Of a stretch of 64,000 nt of DNA, positions 19,258 to 27,327 are shown in pieces. Origin of the DNA: Mucilaginibacter boryungensis (lineage in GTDB: Bacteria > Bacteroidota > Bacteroidia > Sphingobacteriales > Sphingobacteriaceae). The notes beneath the pieces are model-generated. The model had not been told where the DNA came from and made no database searches. It worked only from the letters and a program-made list of their open reading frames with translations. How positions within the stretch are numbered: position 1 is the stretch's first letter; every line of letters begins with the position of its first letter. Made by a program: the position numbers and the translations under genes. Location: positions 1,984,001-2,048,000 of the forward strand of contig NZ_JADFFM010000001.1 of NCBI RefSeq assembly GCF_015221995.1, read 5' to 3'.

Positions 19258-19713
19258 ATGAAAAAGATCTTTTTATCCACACTGTTTGTATTTGCAATTG
19301 TGGTTTGTTATGCACAAATAAGAGACGAGCCGAGTAGTCTGCGAAGTCGGACTATATTGAATTTCACCCCTACGATATACCATAGTTGGACAACAGCTGA
19401 TACATTGCTGAATCATCAGTTAACAACCTTTAGCACTGGGAATTATGAAATGATTTCATCTTTATCAGGCACCCCTGCTGCTCATATCAGATATATATCG
19501 GTTTCTTTTAATGCGGTTGCCATTAACCCTTATGACGATTATTATTTCACTAATTTTGTTCAGGATCAAAATGGAGCTATACCTGACAATACTTCAATAA
19601 ATGGTTATGTAACCGATTTAGATTGGAGCCATTATAGTCAAGTTGTTTTTGAATGGTATGTTGAATACACAGACAACACTTATGAAGATTATTGGATACA
19701 ATACGACTTATAA
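19258..19713 (+). CDS. Small secreted protein of unknown function
   Basis: A 151-residue protein with a clear signal peptide (MKKIFLSTLFVFAIVVCYAQ). The mature part (~131 residues) is rich in Tyr, Thr, Asn and Asp, with no Cys. It looks all-beta, ending in alternating aromatic strands (VVFEWYVEYTDNTYEDYWIQY). I do not recognise a family. It stands alone between a candidate promoter (19151-19181) and a strong terminator (19727-19759), so it is probably a single-gene transcript inserted between the FAS1-SusCD operon and the arabinan enzymes. Confidence 0.75.
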   Translation: MKKIFLSTLFVFAIVVCYAQIRDEPSSLRSRTILNFTPTIYHSWTTADTLLNHQLTTFSTGNYEMISSLSGTPAAHIRYISVSFNAVAINPYDDYYFTNFVQDQNGAIPDNTSINGYVTDLDWSHYSQVVFEWYVEYTDNTYEDYWIQYDL

Positions 19714-19726
19714 TTTATCCGTATCA

Positions 19727-19762
19727 AAAAGAGGCTGTCTCAAAAAGGCAGCCTCTTTTCGC
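19727..19762 (+). terminator. Rho-independent terminator after the small secreted protein
   Basis: AAAAGAGGCTG (19727-19737) pairs with CAGCCTCTTTT (19749-19759), with three more possible pairs inward and a five-base loop. The A-rich and T-rich flanks would let it work on either strand. Confidence 0.9.
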
Positions 19763-19839
19763 TAAACGTGTTGCCAAAATAAAATAGATCCAATACAATA
19801 TTTCGAAATTTGCTTAGCGCTAAACGAAAGATAATACCT

Positions 19840-20784
19840 ATGAAAAAAGTACTGTTAATATTATTGTTAGCATTAAATTTATATAGCAATGCGCAAACGC
19901 GCAATAAAGATGCTTACATGTTTTGTTATTTCAAAAACAACGGACAAGACGGTTTGCATCTGGCTTATAGTACAGACGGCTTAAAATGGACCGCTTTAAA
20001 AGGCGATAGTTCTTTTCTTACTCCAATGGTATCAAAAGATAAACTAATGCGCGACCCATGCATTATCCGGGGCGCTGATGGCCTATTCCACATGGTATGG
20101 ACAGATAGCTGGGCAGACAGGGGGATAGGCTATGCCAGTTCGCCCGATTTGATACATTGGTCGCAACAGCAGCAATTGCCGGTGATGGAAAATGAAGCAG
20201 GCGCGCGCAATTGCTGGGCACCCGAGATCACTTACGATAAAACATCTAAAACTTATATGATCTATTGGGCAACTACCATCAAAGGCCGCTTCCCCAATCC
20301 GGATAGCCTGTCGGAAAGTGGCTACAATCATCGTATCTACTACGTTACTACTACAGATTTTAAAACCTTTACGCCTACTAAGCTACTGTTCGATCCCGGT
20401 TTTAACTCCATCGACGCTACCATAGTGCCAGATGGTAAGCGCTTTATTATGTTTTTTAAAGATGAAACCTTGCATCCGGTACAAAAGAATATTAAAATAG
20501 CTTACGCCGATAAACTCACCGGGCCATATAGTAAACCTGGCGAAAAAATCACTGGAAACTATTGGGCCGAGGGGCCAACCACATTACATATTGATAATAA
20601 ATGGATAATTTATTTTGATAAGTATCGCGACCATAAATATGGGGCGATCATGTCAACAGACCTGAAAAACTGGACTGATATATCCGGCCAGATACAGTTA
20701 CCTATAGGGATTAGGCATGGTACGATCTTCAAGATCACGTCTGATGAGTTGGATAAGATCATACAATCCACCGATAAAAATTAA
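19840..20784 (+). CDS. GH43-family five-bladed propeller glycosidase (arabinofuranosidase/xylosidase type)
   Basis: A 314-residue secreted protein. I start it at the ATG at 19840, which opens a signal peptide (MKKVLLILLLALNLYSNAQ); a TTG ten codons earlier is in frame but would put a polar stretch before the signal. GH43 hallmarks are in place: MRDPCIIRG (Asp72, base), NSIDATIVPDG (Asp192, pKa modulator) and YWAEGPTTL (Glu244, acid). Repeats of the type Y-x-x-S-x-D-x-x-x-W mark the blades. Enzymes of this clan release alpha-L-arabinose or beta-xylose. With the GH51 gene 67 bases downstream it suggests arabinan side-chain removal. No CAKGA operator precedes it. Confidence 0.85.
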   Translation: MKKVLLILLLALNLYSNAQTRNKDAYMFCYFKNNGQDGLHLAYSTDGLKWTALKGDSSFLTPMVSKDKLMRDPCIIRGADGLFHMVWTDSWADRGIGYASSPDLIHWSQQQQLPVMENEAGARNCWAPEITYDKTSKTYMIYWATTIKGRFPNPDSLSESGYNHRIYYVTTTDFKTFTPTKLLFDPGFNSIDATIVPDGKRFIMFFKDETLHPVQKNIKIAYADKLTGPYSKPGEKITGNYWAEGPTTLHIDNKWIIYFDKYRDHKYGAIMSTDLKNWTDISGQIQLPIGIRHGTIFKITSDELDKIIQSTDKN

Positions 20785-20819
20785 TAATAATTGTATATTG
20801 TACATTTATTATTAATTTT
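20781..20819 (+). terminator. Weak AU-only hairpin between GH43 and GH51 genes
   Basis: TTAATAATAA (20781-20790, overlapping the GH43 stop) pairs with TTATTATTAA (20806-20815), followed by five more T residues (20816-20820). The stem has no G-C pairs, so termination would be partial at best; it could equally be a by-product of an AT-rich gap. Confidence 0.3.
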
Positions 20820-20851
20820 TAAATTTACCAGGTAAACCAATACATCCTAAA

Positions 20852-22399
20852 ATGAAAAAATCTGTACAAATCCTAATTGTTATAGGCTTGCTATGTGCTA
20901 TCAATAGATTGTCGTATGCTCAAACAGCCAAAGCTACTATCAGTAACGATTCCAAGCTAATTATAAGTAAACATATCTACGGTCAGTTTGCAGAACATTT
21001 GGGCCGTGGTATTTATGATGGCTTTTGGGTTGATAAAAACATGCCGGTAAAAAAACAGGACAGGATACGTTTGGATATTGTTGAAGCTTTAAAAAAAATA
21101 AAGATACCTAACCTGCGCTGGCCGGGCGGATGCTTTGCCGATGAGTACCATTGGCGCGATGGTATTGGCCCAAGGCTTAGCCGTCCTAAAATGGTAAACA
21201 CAAACTGGGGCGGGGTAGTGGAGGACAATAGTTTTGGCACGCACGAGTTTTTACAGCTTTGTAATCTGTTAGGATGTGAACCATACATTAGCGGAAACGT
21301 GGGCAGCGGTACGGTGCAGGAAATGTCGAACTGGATTGAGTATCTGAATTTTGATGGCACAAGCCCAATGACGGCCATGCGTGCACAGAATGGTCACCCG
21401 AAACCATATAATGTGACTTTTTGGGGTGTAGGCAACGAAAGCTGGGGCTGCGGCGGCAACATGACGCCCGAATATTACAGCAACGAGTTTAGAAGGTATG
21501 CTGCATTTGCGAAAAATTATCCCAACGCGACGCTTAAAAAAATTGCTACTGGACCAAGCGATGCGGATTATAATTGGACAGAATCGTTAATGAAAAATGT
21601 TGGTACGCGTATGTGGGGCCTTGCTTTGCATCATTATACCTTACCTACAGGCGATTGGAAAGATAAAGGATCGGCTACAAAATTTACCCGGGAAGATTAC
21701 TTTAAAACCATGCAGAACACCCTGAAAATGGAAGAGTTGGTGACTAAGCACTCAGCTATTATGGATAAATACGACCCTAATAAAAAAGTGGCTTTAGTAG
21801 TTGACGAATGGGGGATATGGACAAACGTAGAGCCCGGCACTAACCCTGGCTTCCTGTTCCAGCAAAACAGCCTGCGCGATGCCCTGATTGCCGGGACAAA
21901 TCTGAACATATTCAATAACCATTGCGAGCGGGTGAAAATGGCCTGCCTGGCCCAGGCAGTAAACGTACTGCAATCGTTAATACTGACTAAGAAAGAGAAA
22001 ATGGTGCTGACACCCACCTATCATATTTTTGATATGTACAAGGTTCACCAGGATGCCCGTCTGCTGCCGATAAAACTGGATGCGCCAGATTTTGAAATGA
22101 ACGGCCAAAAGATACCTGCTATCAATGCTTCAGCCTCGCAGGATGCAGCTGGTAAAATACATATCTCGTTTGTAAATATTGATGCTACCAAAGCCATTGA
22201 AGTGAAAGCCGATATGGGTGATATGAAATGGGATACCGTTGATGGCCAAATATTAACATCTGCCAACTTAACTGATATCAACACTTTTGAAAACCCTAAT
22301 AAACTAAAAATAGCGGCATTCTCCGGCGCTAAAAAGAGCGGAAATAATGTTATAGTTACGCTGCCGGCGCATAGCGTAGTAGTTTTGGAATTGAAATAG
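20852..22399 (+). CDS. GH51 alpha-L-arabinofuranosidase
   Basis: A 515-residue secreted enzyme (signal peptide to about residue 24, LSYAQ). It removes terminal alpha-L-arabinofuranosyl units from arabinan or arabinoxylan by a retaining mechanism. Clan A signatures are present: [14 protein letters not shown] (about 89-102), [12 protein letters not shown] with the acid/base Glu196, and VVDEWGIW with the nucleophile Glu319. A C-terminal beta domain ends in [12 protein letters not shown]. The length matches the family. It converges tail-to-tail with the GntR regulator gene, with six bases between the stop codons. Confidence 0.95.
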   Translation: MKKSVQILIVIGLLCAINRLSYAQTAKATISNDSKLIISKHIYGQFAEHLGRGIYDGFWVDKNMPVKKQDRIRLDIVEALKKIKIPNLRWPGGCFADEYHWRDGIGPRLSRPKMVNTNWGGVVEDNSFGTHEFLQLCNLLGCEPYISGNVGSGTVQEMSNWIEYLNFDGTSPMTAMRAQNGHPKPYNVTFWGVGNESWGCGGNMTPEYYSNEFRRYAAFAKNYPNATLKKIATGPSDADYNWTESLMKNVGTRMWGLALHHYTLPTGDWKDKGSATKFTREDYFKTMQNTLKMEELVTKHSAIMDKYDPNKKVALVVDEWGIWTNVEPGTNPGFLFQQNSLRDALIAGTNLNIFNNHCERVKMACLAQAVNVLQSLILTKKEKMVLTPTYHIFDMYKVHQDARLLPIKLDAPDFEMNGQKIPAINASASQDAAGKIHISFVNIDATKAIEVKADMGDMKWDTVDGQILTSANLTDINTFENPNKLKIAAFSGAKKSGNNVIVTLPAHSVVVLELK

Positions 22400-22405
22400 T
22401 AATCG

Positions 22406-23437
22406 TTATAACGATGATCGCAGCGTTAAATAAAACGGCACTTCCATTTGCGAGTGTGCGTTATTCTTAATAATGTCTGCGGTCATTTCGCCCATTTTCT
22501 GGAAATCGGTAGAGATAGTGGTCAACCCGTTAAGGATGATCTTTTTTAATGGGGTTTCGTTGTAAGATATCACACCTATATCTTCTCCTATTTTAAGTTT
22601 GGTTGATAAAATACGCTCAATCAGTATCACCAAATCGTTCTCCATCAGGTTAATAAACACTTCACCTTTATTAATAGGTTCTGTTTGGATGTTGTGTACA
22701 ACTTTATAGGTAAACGCGTATTGAATGCAAAAACTAAAAAAGCCTTTTAATATTTCGTTAGGGAAGTAGGTATATTCCGGGAAGATGATCTTTAATGTAT
22801 TGTATTTGCTTAATTGTGGTAAAGCTTGTTCCAGCGCATGAAATATATCTTTTTCAAAATTCTCATATACCGCACCAAAGTCGCCGGTTACACCGGGAAC
22901 TAATTTATCAAGCAGTATTAGTTTTTCTTTCGGCAGGGTGTTAATGATCTCGTGTACGTTTTCGCCGCCATCCATAAAGTGGGGAACGATTACGTAATGG
23001 GTATAATCATTATTTTTATTCTGTAAAAGCTTTTTAAAGAAGGCGAAATCGTTGTTGTAGATATAAAAATCTATCGCAGCCTCGTTACCCAGGCCATCAA
23101 CAATAGCATCGTATAAGATCTTTTTATGCGGACTAAGCTTATTAAATATCAGAAATACTTTATATTGCTGTTCGGCTTCGGCATTTTTTATATAATAACC
23201 TTTGCCAGGCACCGAACCTAATAACCCTATCGATTTTAAATATTTGTAAGCCTTCTCAGCAGTATCGCGTGATATTTCGAAATTGTAGTTTAGCTCATTA
23301 ATTGAGGGCAGTGTATCGTTCTTGGTCAGCTTCCCCTCGCGTACACTTTGGATAATAGAATTAGCCAACTGCAGGTACTTTGGGGTAGATGAGTAATAAT
23401 CAATATAAATGTATTCTAAAAATAAAGACGATTTCAT
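22406..23437 (-). CDS. GntR-type transcriptional regulator with LacI-like sugar-sensing domain
   Basis: A 343-residue regulator. Residues ~12-85 form a GntR winged helix (KYLQLANSIIQSVREGKL, LPSINELNYNFEISRDTAEKAYKYL, PGKGYYI). Residues ~90-343 look like a periplasmic-binding-protein/LacI effector domain (KVFLIFNKLS..., IGVISYNETPL, GLTTISTDFQKMGEMTADII). This AraR-like fusion typically senses a sugar. The gene is divergent from rhaT across a 200-bp gap holding two operator-like repeats, so it is a good candidate regulator of the rhamnose operon. It is the only transcription factor seen in the window. Whether it also binds the CAGGA sites of the other operons is unknown. Confidence 0.88.
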   Translation of the reverse strand: MKSSLFLEYIYIDYYSSTPKYLQLANSIIQSVREGKLTKNDTLPSINELNYNFEISRDTAEKAYKYLKSIGLLGSVPGKGYYIKNAEAEQQYKVFLIFNKLSPHKKILYDAIVDGLGNEAAIDFYIYNNDFAFFKKLLQNKNNDYTHYVIVPHFMDGGENVHEIINTLPKEKLILLDKLVPGVTGDFGAVYENFEKDIFHALEQALPQLSKYNTLKIIFPEYTYFPNEILKGFFSFCIQYAFTYKVVHNIQTEPINKGEVFINLMENDLVILIERILSTKLKIGEDIGVISYNETPLKKIILNGLTTISTDFQKMGEMTADIIKNNAHSQMEVPFYLTLRSSL

Positions 23438-23524
23438 GCCGTGTTCACAAATGCTGGTTAATATAAATTGGGTGGCTAAATGTAAATTTATTCGGGCTAA
23501 TAATGCAAAATTGTTTAATTAAAA

Positions 23525-23604
23525 CATGACAGTGCATGATAGCCGTGTTACCTAATAACCATGACAGTGCATGATAGCTGGTATAGTCTGCTTTTCTAAA
23601 TTTA
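23525..23604 (+). promoter_or_regulatory. Duplicated CATGA operator and -7 box of the rhamnose operon
   Basis: A 19-base sequence beginning CATGACAGTGCATGAT occurs twice without change, at 23525-23543 and 23560-23578 (35 bases apart). Each copy holds CATGA twice with a 10-base period. The last CATGA starts at 23570; TAAATTTA (23597-23604), a -7-like box, begins 27 bases later. No TTTG -33 element is at the right distance. The start of rhaT is 33 bases after the box. The site lies between rhaT and the divergent GntR gene. Confidence 0.72.
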
Positions 23605-23637
23605 GTCCGTCAATTACCAATTATAACAAATATAGTA

Positions 23638-24768
23638 ATGCAAATCATTTTTGGGGTTATCTTTCATTTTATAGGCGGCTTTGCTTCCGGTAGTTTTTAC
23701 ATACCTTATAAAAAGGTAAAAGGCTGGGCCTGGGAAAGCTTCTGGATAGTAGGTGGGATATTCTCCTGGCTAATAGTACCGCCATTGGCCGCCTGGTTAA
23801 CCATACCACATTTTTTTGATATTATAAAAGGTACCAGCGGGCATATACTTGCCTATACATACATGTTTGGTGTACTTTGGGGTATAGGTGGTTTAACTTA
23901 TGGCTTGGGTGTACGCTACTTAGGTGTATCGTTAGGTAGCACTATTATATTAGGACTATGCTCTATATTCGGTGCACTAGTACCATCTGTATATTACCAG
24001 TTTAATCCTAAAGCTGGTAAGGACACTATTGAAGTATTAGCTACTACCGATTGGGGACGATTGGTGCTAATTGGTATTGCGGTTTGCGTGTTGGGTATTA
24101 TTATATGCGGTAGGGCAGGTTCATTAAAAGAAAAGGAACTTTCTAAAGACCGCGAAGTAGCCACCAACAACACCGAATACAAATTTGGCCTGGGCATTAT
24201 TGTAGCCATCATATCAGGTGTGCTTAGTGCCTGCTTTGCTTTCGGTATTGATGCCGGTAAAGAAATGGCTAACACTGCTGATGCGGCCTGGAAAGCTATC
24301 CATCCTAACGAGGGTAACTTCCTTTACCAAAACAATGTGACCTATGTAGTAATTTTATGGGGCGGTTTAACCACCAACTTTATTTGGTGTATGATATTGA
24401 ATGCCCGTAATAAAACATTTGGCAATTATACAGATAACAAAACACCATTATTCAAAAACTACCTGTTCTCGGCTTTGGCTGGTACAACATGGTTCCTGCA
24501 ATTCTTTTTCTATGGTATGGGCGAAAGCCGTTTGGGTAATGGCGCCAGCTCGTGGATATTACACATGGCATTCATTATACTGGTTGCCAATATGTGGGGT
24601 TTGCTGTTGAAAGAATGGAAGGGTGTAAGCAAGAAAGCATTTACAACCGTTATTGTGGGTATTGCCACAATTATACTATCAGTAATTATAGTTGGTAAAG
24701 GAAATAAATTAAAAGATGACGAGGCGAAAGCCAAACAGGTTGTAAAGGTTTCAAACCTGATTAAATAA
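23638..24768 (+). CDS. rhaT: L-rhamnose/H+ symporter RhaT
   Basis: A 376-residue inner-membrane protein with about ten hydrophobic segments and no signal peptide. It matches the RhaT family: start MQIIFGVIFHFIGGFASGSFYIP shortened here to GFASGSFYIPYKKVKGW, plus YGLGVRYLGVSLGST and GAxxWFLQFFFYGMGESRLG-type segments late in the chain. It imports L-rhamnose from the periplasm in symport with protons. It is the first gene of the rhamnose operon, directly behind the CATGA promoter, and 22 bases upstream of the aldolase-dehydrogenase gene. The C-terminus has a charged Lys-rich tail. Confidence 0.95.
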   Translation: MQIIFGVIFHFIGGFASGSFYIPYKKVKGWAWESFWIVGGIFSWLIVPPLAAWLTIPHFFDIIKGTSGHILAYTYMFGVLWGIGGLTYGLGVRYLGVSLGSTIILGLCSIFGALVPSVYYQFNPKAGKDTIEVLATTDWGRLVLIGIAVCVLGIIICGRAGSLKEKELSKDREVATNNTEYKFGLGIIVAIISGVLSACFAFGIDAGKEMANTADAAWKAIHPNEGNFLYQNNVTYVVILWGGLTTNFIWCMILNARNKTFGNYTDNKTPLFKNYLFSALAGTTWFLQFFFYGMGESRLGNGASSWILHMAFIILVANMWGLLLKEWKGVSKKAFTTVIVGIATIILSVIIVGKGNKLKDDEAKAKQVVKVSNLIK

Positions 24769-24790
24769 GATATAATTTTTATAATAATAA

Positions 24791-26920
24791 ATGAGTACTA
24801 TGTCAGTTAATACGATTGATTTTAAGCACGTTAGTTACCTGTGGGATGATGCAAAGGCGGCAGAGCTGGCCGGCGATGAGGTAGCTTTGTTAATATACCG
24901 TTCTAATTTATTAGGCGCCGATTTGCGCTTAACAAATTACGGTGGTGGTAACACTTCTTGCAAAGCCATGGCGAAAGACCCGCTTACCGGCGAAGAAGTG
25001 GAAGTGATGTGGATAAAAGGTTCAGGTGGCGATATTGGCACCCTGAAAAAAAGCGGCCTGGCTGCTTTATATGTAGACCGCCTGCGTAGCCTTAAAAACG
25101 TTTATCGTGGTATTGAACACGAGGACGAAATGGTTGAACTGTTTAACCATTGCATATACGATCTTGCTTCAAAAGCGCCGTCTATTGATACACCTTTACA
25201 CGGTTTCTTACCTTTTAAACATATCGATCACCTGCATCCTGACGCGGCAATTGCTATTGCGGCTGCAAAAGATGGCAAAAAGATCACTGAAGAATTATTT
25301 GGTGGTAAAATAGGTTGGGTTGAATGGCAAAAACCAGGTTTCGACCTTGGCCTGCAATTAAAACAATGTCTTGACGAGAACCCCGGCATCCGTGGTATCA
25401 TGTTAGGCTCGCACGGGTTATTTACCTGGGGTGACACTGCTTACGAAAGTTACATGAACACGCTTGAGGTTATTGAGCAATGTGCTGAGTATCTTGAACA
25501 AAACTATGGTAAAAAAGGCCCCATCTTTGGTGGCCAGAAAATACAAAGCCTGCCGGAAGCCGATCGTAAATCGCAAGCGGTAGCTTTAGCCCCAATATTG
25601 CGTGGTTTTTGCTCGTCAAAAACTAAAATGATCGGTCACTTTACCGATGATGCACGTGTATTGGAGTTCACCAACTCCAACGACTTAGGCCGTTTGGCAC
25701 CATTAGGTACCAGCTGCCCCGACCACTTCCTGCGCACTAAGATCAGTCCGCTGGTATTGGAATTAGCACCGGGTGAAGATCTGAGCGATGTTGCCGCTTT
25801 GAAAGAGCGTTTAGCCCCGGCATTTGAAGCTTACCGCAAAATGTACGAGGATTATTACAACACTTGCAAACACCCGAACAGCCCCGCCATCCGCGATGCT
25901 AACCCGGTTGTTATTTTATATCCGGGTGTAGGTATGTTCACTTTTGCTAAAGATAAGCAAACCGCGCGTGTAGCTGCTGAATTTTATATCAACGCTATCA
26001 ACGTGATGAAAGGCGCTGAAGCAATTTCTGAATACACCTCGTTACCACGCCAGGAAGCTTTCAATATTGAATACTGGTTGTTGGAAGAAGCTAAATTACA
26101 GCGTATGCCTAAGCCGAAAATCTTGTCGGGCCGTATTGCTTTAATTACCGGCAGCGCTGGTGGTATTGGTAAAGCTATCGCCAAAAAGTTTGCTGAAGAA
26201 GGCGCGGTAGTGGTGTTGAACGATATGAACGCTGAACGCCTTGCAGAAGCAGGCGAGGAATTTAAAAAGCTATTTGGTAAAGATGTATATGCAACCGCTG
26301 TACTTGACGTGACCAAAGGCGATGATATTGCCGGTGCTGTTGCTACAGCTATCCTGGCATTTGGCGGGGTAGACCTGATCGTTAACAATGCTGGTTTATC
26401 TATCTCAAAAACCATTGCCGACCATACCGAAAAGGACTGGGATTTATTATACGATGTATTGGTAAAAGGCCAGTTTATGGTTACCCAGGCTGCTGTTGCT
26501 GTAATGAAGAAACAGGATATCGGTGGCGACATTATCAATATAGTTAGTAAAAACGCTTTAGTTAGCGGGCCAAATAATGCTGGCTACGGCAGCGCCAAAG
26601 CTGCGCAATTGCACCTAAGCAGGTTAAACGCCGCTGAACTGGGTGTAGATAAAATCCGTGTAAACGTGGTTAACCCTGACGCGGTGATCAGCGATAGCAA
26701 TATTTGGGCTGGCGGCTGGGCCGAAGGCCGCGCTAAGGCTTACGGTATTACTGTGGCTGAATTGCCTGCTTACTACGCAAAACGTACCTTATTGAACGAA
26801 ATCATATTACCGGATGATATTGCCAACGCTTGTGTGGCCCTTACCGGTGGCTTGCTCAATAAATCGACAGGAAACGTACTTAACGTTGATGGTGGCGTAG
26901 CTGCGGGATTTGTACGATAG
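24791..26920 (+). CDS. rhaEW: Bifunctional L-rhamnulose-1-phosphate aldolase / L-lactaldehyde dehydrogenase
   Basis: A 709-residue cytoplasmic fusion. The N-terminal ~430 residues form a class II aldolase/adducin-type domain (TPLHGFLPFKHIDHLHPDA supplies metal-binding His; GSHGLFTWGDT). The C-terminal ~270 residues form a short-chain dehydrogenase (GSAGGIG at 454-460, NNAGLSISK, catalytic Tyr599-x3-Lys603). It splits rhamnulose-1-phosphate into dihydroxyacetone phosphate and L-lactaldehyde, then oxidises the aldehyde to L-lactate. Fused enzymes of this kind are known as RhaEW. ATG codons at 24791 and 24800 are both possible starts. Confidence 0.93.
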   Translation: MSTMSVNTIDFKHVSYLWDDAKAAELAGDEVALLIYRSNLLGADLRLTNYGGGNTSCKAMAKDPLTGEEVEVMWIKGSGGDIGTLKKSGLAALYVDRLRSLKNVYRGIEHEDEMVELFNHCIYDLASKAPSIDTPLHGFLPFKHIDHLHPDAAIAIAAAKDGKKITEELFGGKIGWVEWQKPGFDLGLQLKQCLDENPGIRGIMLGSHGLFTWGDTAYESYMNTLEVIEQCAEYLEQNYGKKGPIFGGQKIQSLPEADRKSQAVALAPILRGFCSSKTKMIGHFTDDARVLEFTNSNDLGRLAPLGTSCPDHFLRTKISPLVLELAPGEDLSDVAALKERLAPAFEAYRKMYEDYYNTCKHPNSPAIRDANPVVILYPGVGMFTFAKDKQTARVAAEFYINAINVMKGAEAISEYTSLPRQEAFNIEYWLLEEAKLQRMPKPKILSGRIALITGSAGGIGKAIAKKFAEEGAVVVLNDMNAERLAEAGEEFKKLFGKDVYATAVLDVTKGDDIAGAVATAILAFGGVDLIVNNAGLSISKTIADHTEKDWDLLYDVLVKGQFMVTQAAVAVMKKQDIGGDIINIVSKNALVSGPNNAGYGSAKAAQLHLSRLNAAELGVDKIRVNVVNPDAVISDSNIWAGGWAEGRAKAYGITVAELPAYYAKRTLLNEIILPDDIANACVALTGGLLNKSTGNVLNVDGGVAAGFVR

Positions 26921-26926
26921 TGAGTA

Positions 26927-26975
26927 GTTGGATCAGGTTGATTAAGTAGTTTATACTTAATCAACCTGATCCAAC
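26927..26975 (+). repeat. Perfect 22-bp hairpin inside the rhamnose operon
   Basis: A perfect inverted repeat, 927-948 against 954-975 (in the 26000s), leaves a five-base loop. It fills most of the 72-base gap between rhaEW and rhaM. There is no T-run after it, so it is not a typical terminator; an mRNA-stability or processing element, or a partial attenuator setting lower expression downstream, fits better. Confidence 0.8.
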
Positions 26976-26992
26976 TTAATTAACTAATACCT

Positions 26993-27307
26993 ATGGATAG
27001 AGTAGCATTCAAAATGAAACTGTTTCCCGGCCAGGAAGCGGAGTATAAAAAGCGTCACGACGAAATATGGCCCGAGTTATCGGCGTTATTAAAGGAAACC
27101 GGCGTAAGCGATTATTCCATATTTTTAGATGAGGAAACCCTGAGCCTGTTCGGTGTTTTAAAAGTAACCGATAAGGCTTTATTAGATACGCTTCCTGCCA
27201 AGGCAATAATGCAGAAATGGTGGGCCTACATGGGCGATATTATGGAAAGCAATCCCGATAATTCACCAGTAAGCGTATCATTAAAAGAGGTTTTTTATTT
27301 ACCATAA
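26993..27307 (+). CDS. rhaM: L-rhamnose mutarotase RhaM
   Basis: A 104-residue cytoplasmic protein that interconverts the anomers of L-rhamnose so the isomerase gets its preferred form. The family pattern is clear: [11 protein letters not shown], then [12 protein letters not shown] with Tyr18 and His22 at the positions of the catalytic pair in E. coli RhaM, and a C-terminal WW pair ([10 protein letters not shown]). The length matches the family (~104). It lies between the rhaEW hairpin and rhaI (20-base gap). Confidence 0.95.
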   Translation: MDRVAFKMKLFPGQEAEYKKRHDEIWPELSALLKETGVSDYSIFLDEETLSLFGVLKVTDKALLDTLPAKAIMQKWWAYMGDIMESNPDNSPVSVSLKEVFYLP

Positions 27308-27327
27308 CCAATTAGAACCAAGAAATT

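Noticed and set aside
19759..19825. Direct repeat CGCTAAACG (19759-19767 and 19817-19825) before the GH43 gene
   Set aside because: It is short, overlaps the terminator tail, and has no consistent relation to a promoter.
22402..22415. 14-bp perfect palindrome ATCGTTATAACGAT at the convergent GH51 and GntR gene ends
   Set aside because: It is fully palindromic with no loop and no T-run, so it is unlikely to terminate transcription; part of it is coding. Too short to claim an operator.
23525..23578. Start of a CRISPR-like array at the duplicated CATGA unit
   Set aside because: There are only two units, the gap between them is 16 bases and no cas genes are present; it fits a promoter operator.
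25984..26538. Antisense frame (184 codons) inside the dehydrogenase half of rhaEW
   Set aside because: It lies opposite a conserved SDR domain; the product is low-complexity Ala/Ser/Thr-rich, as expected from a shadow frame.
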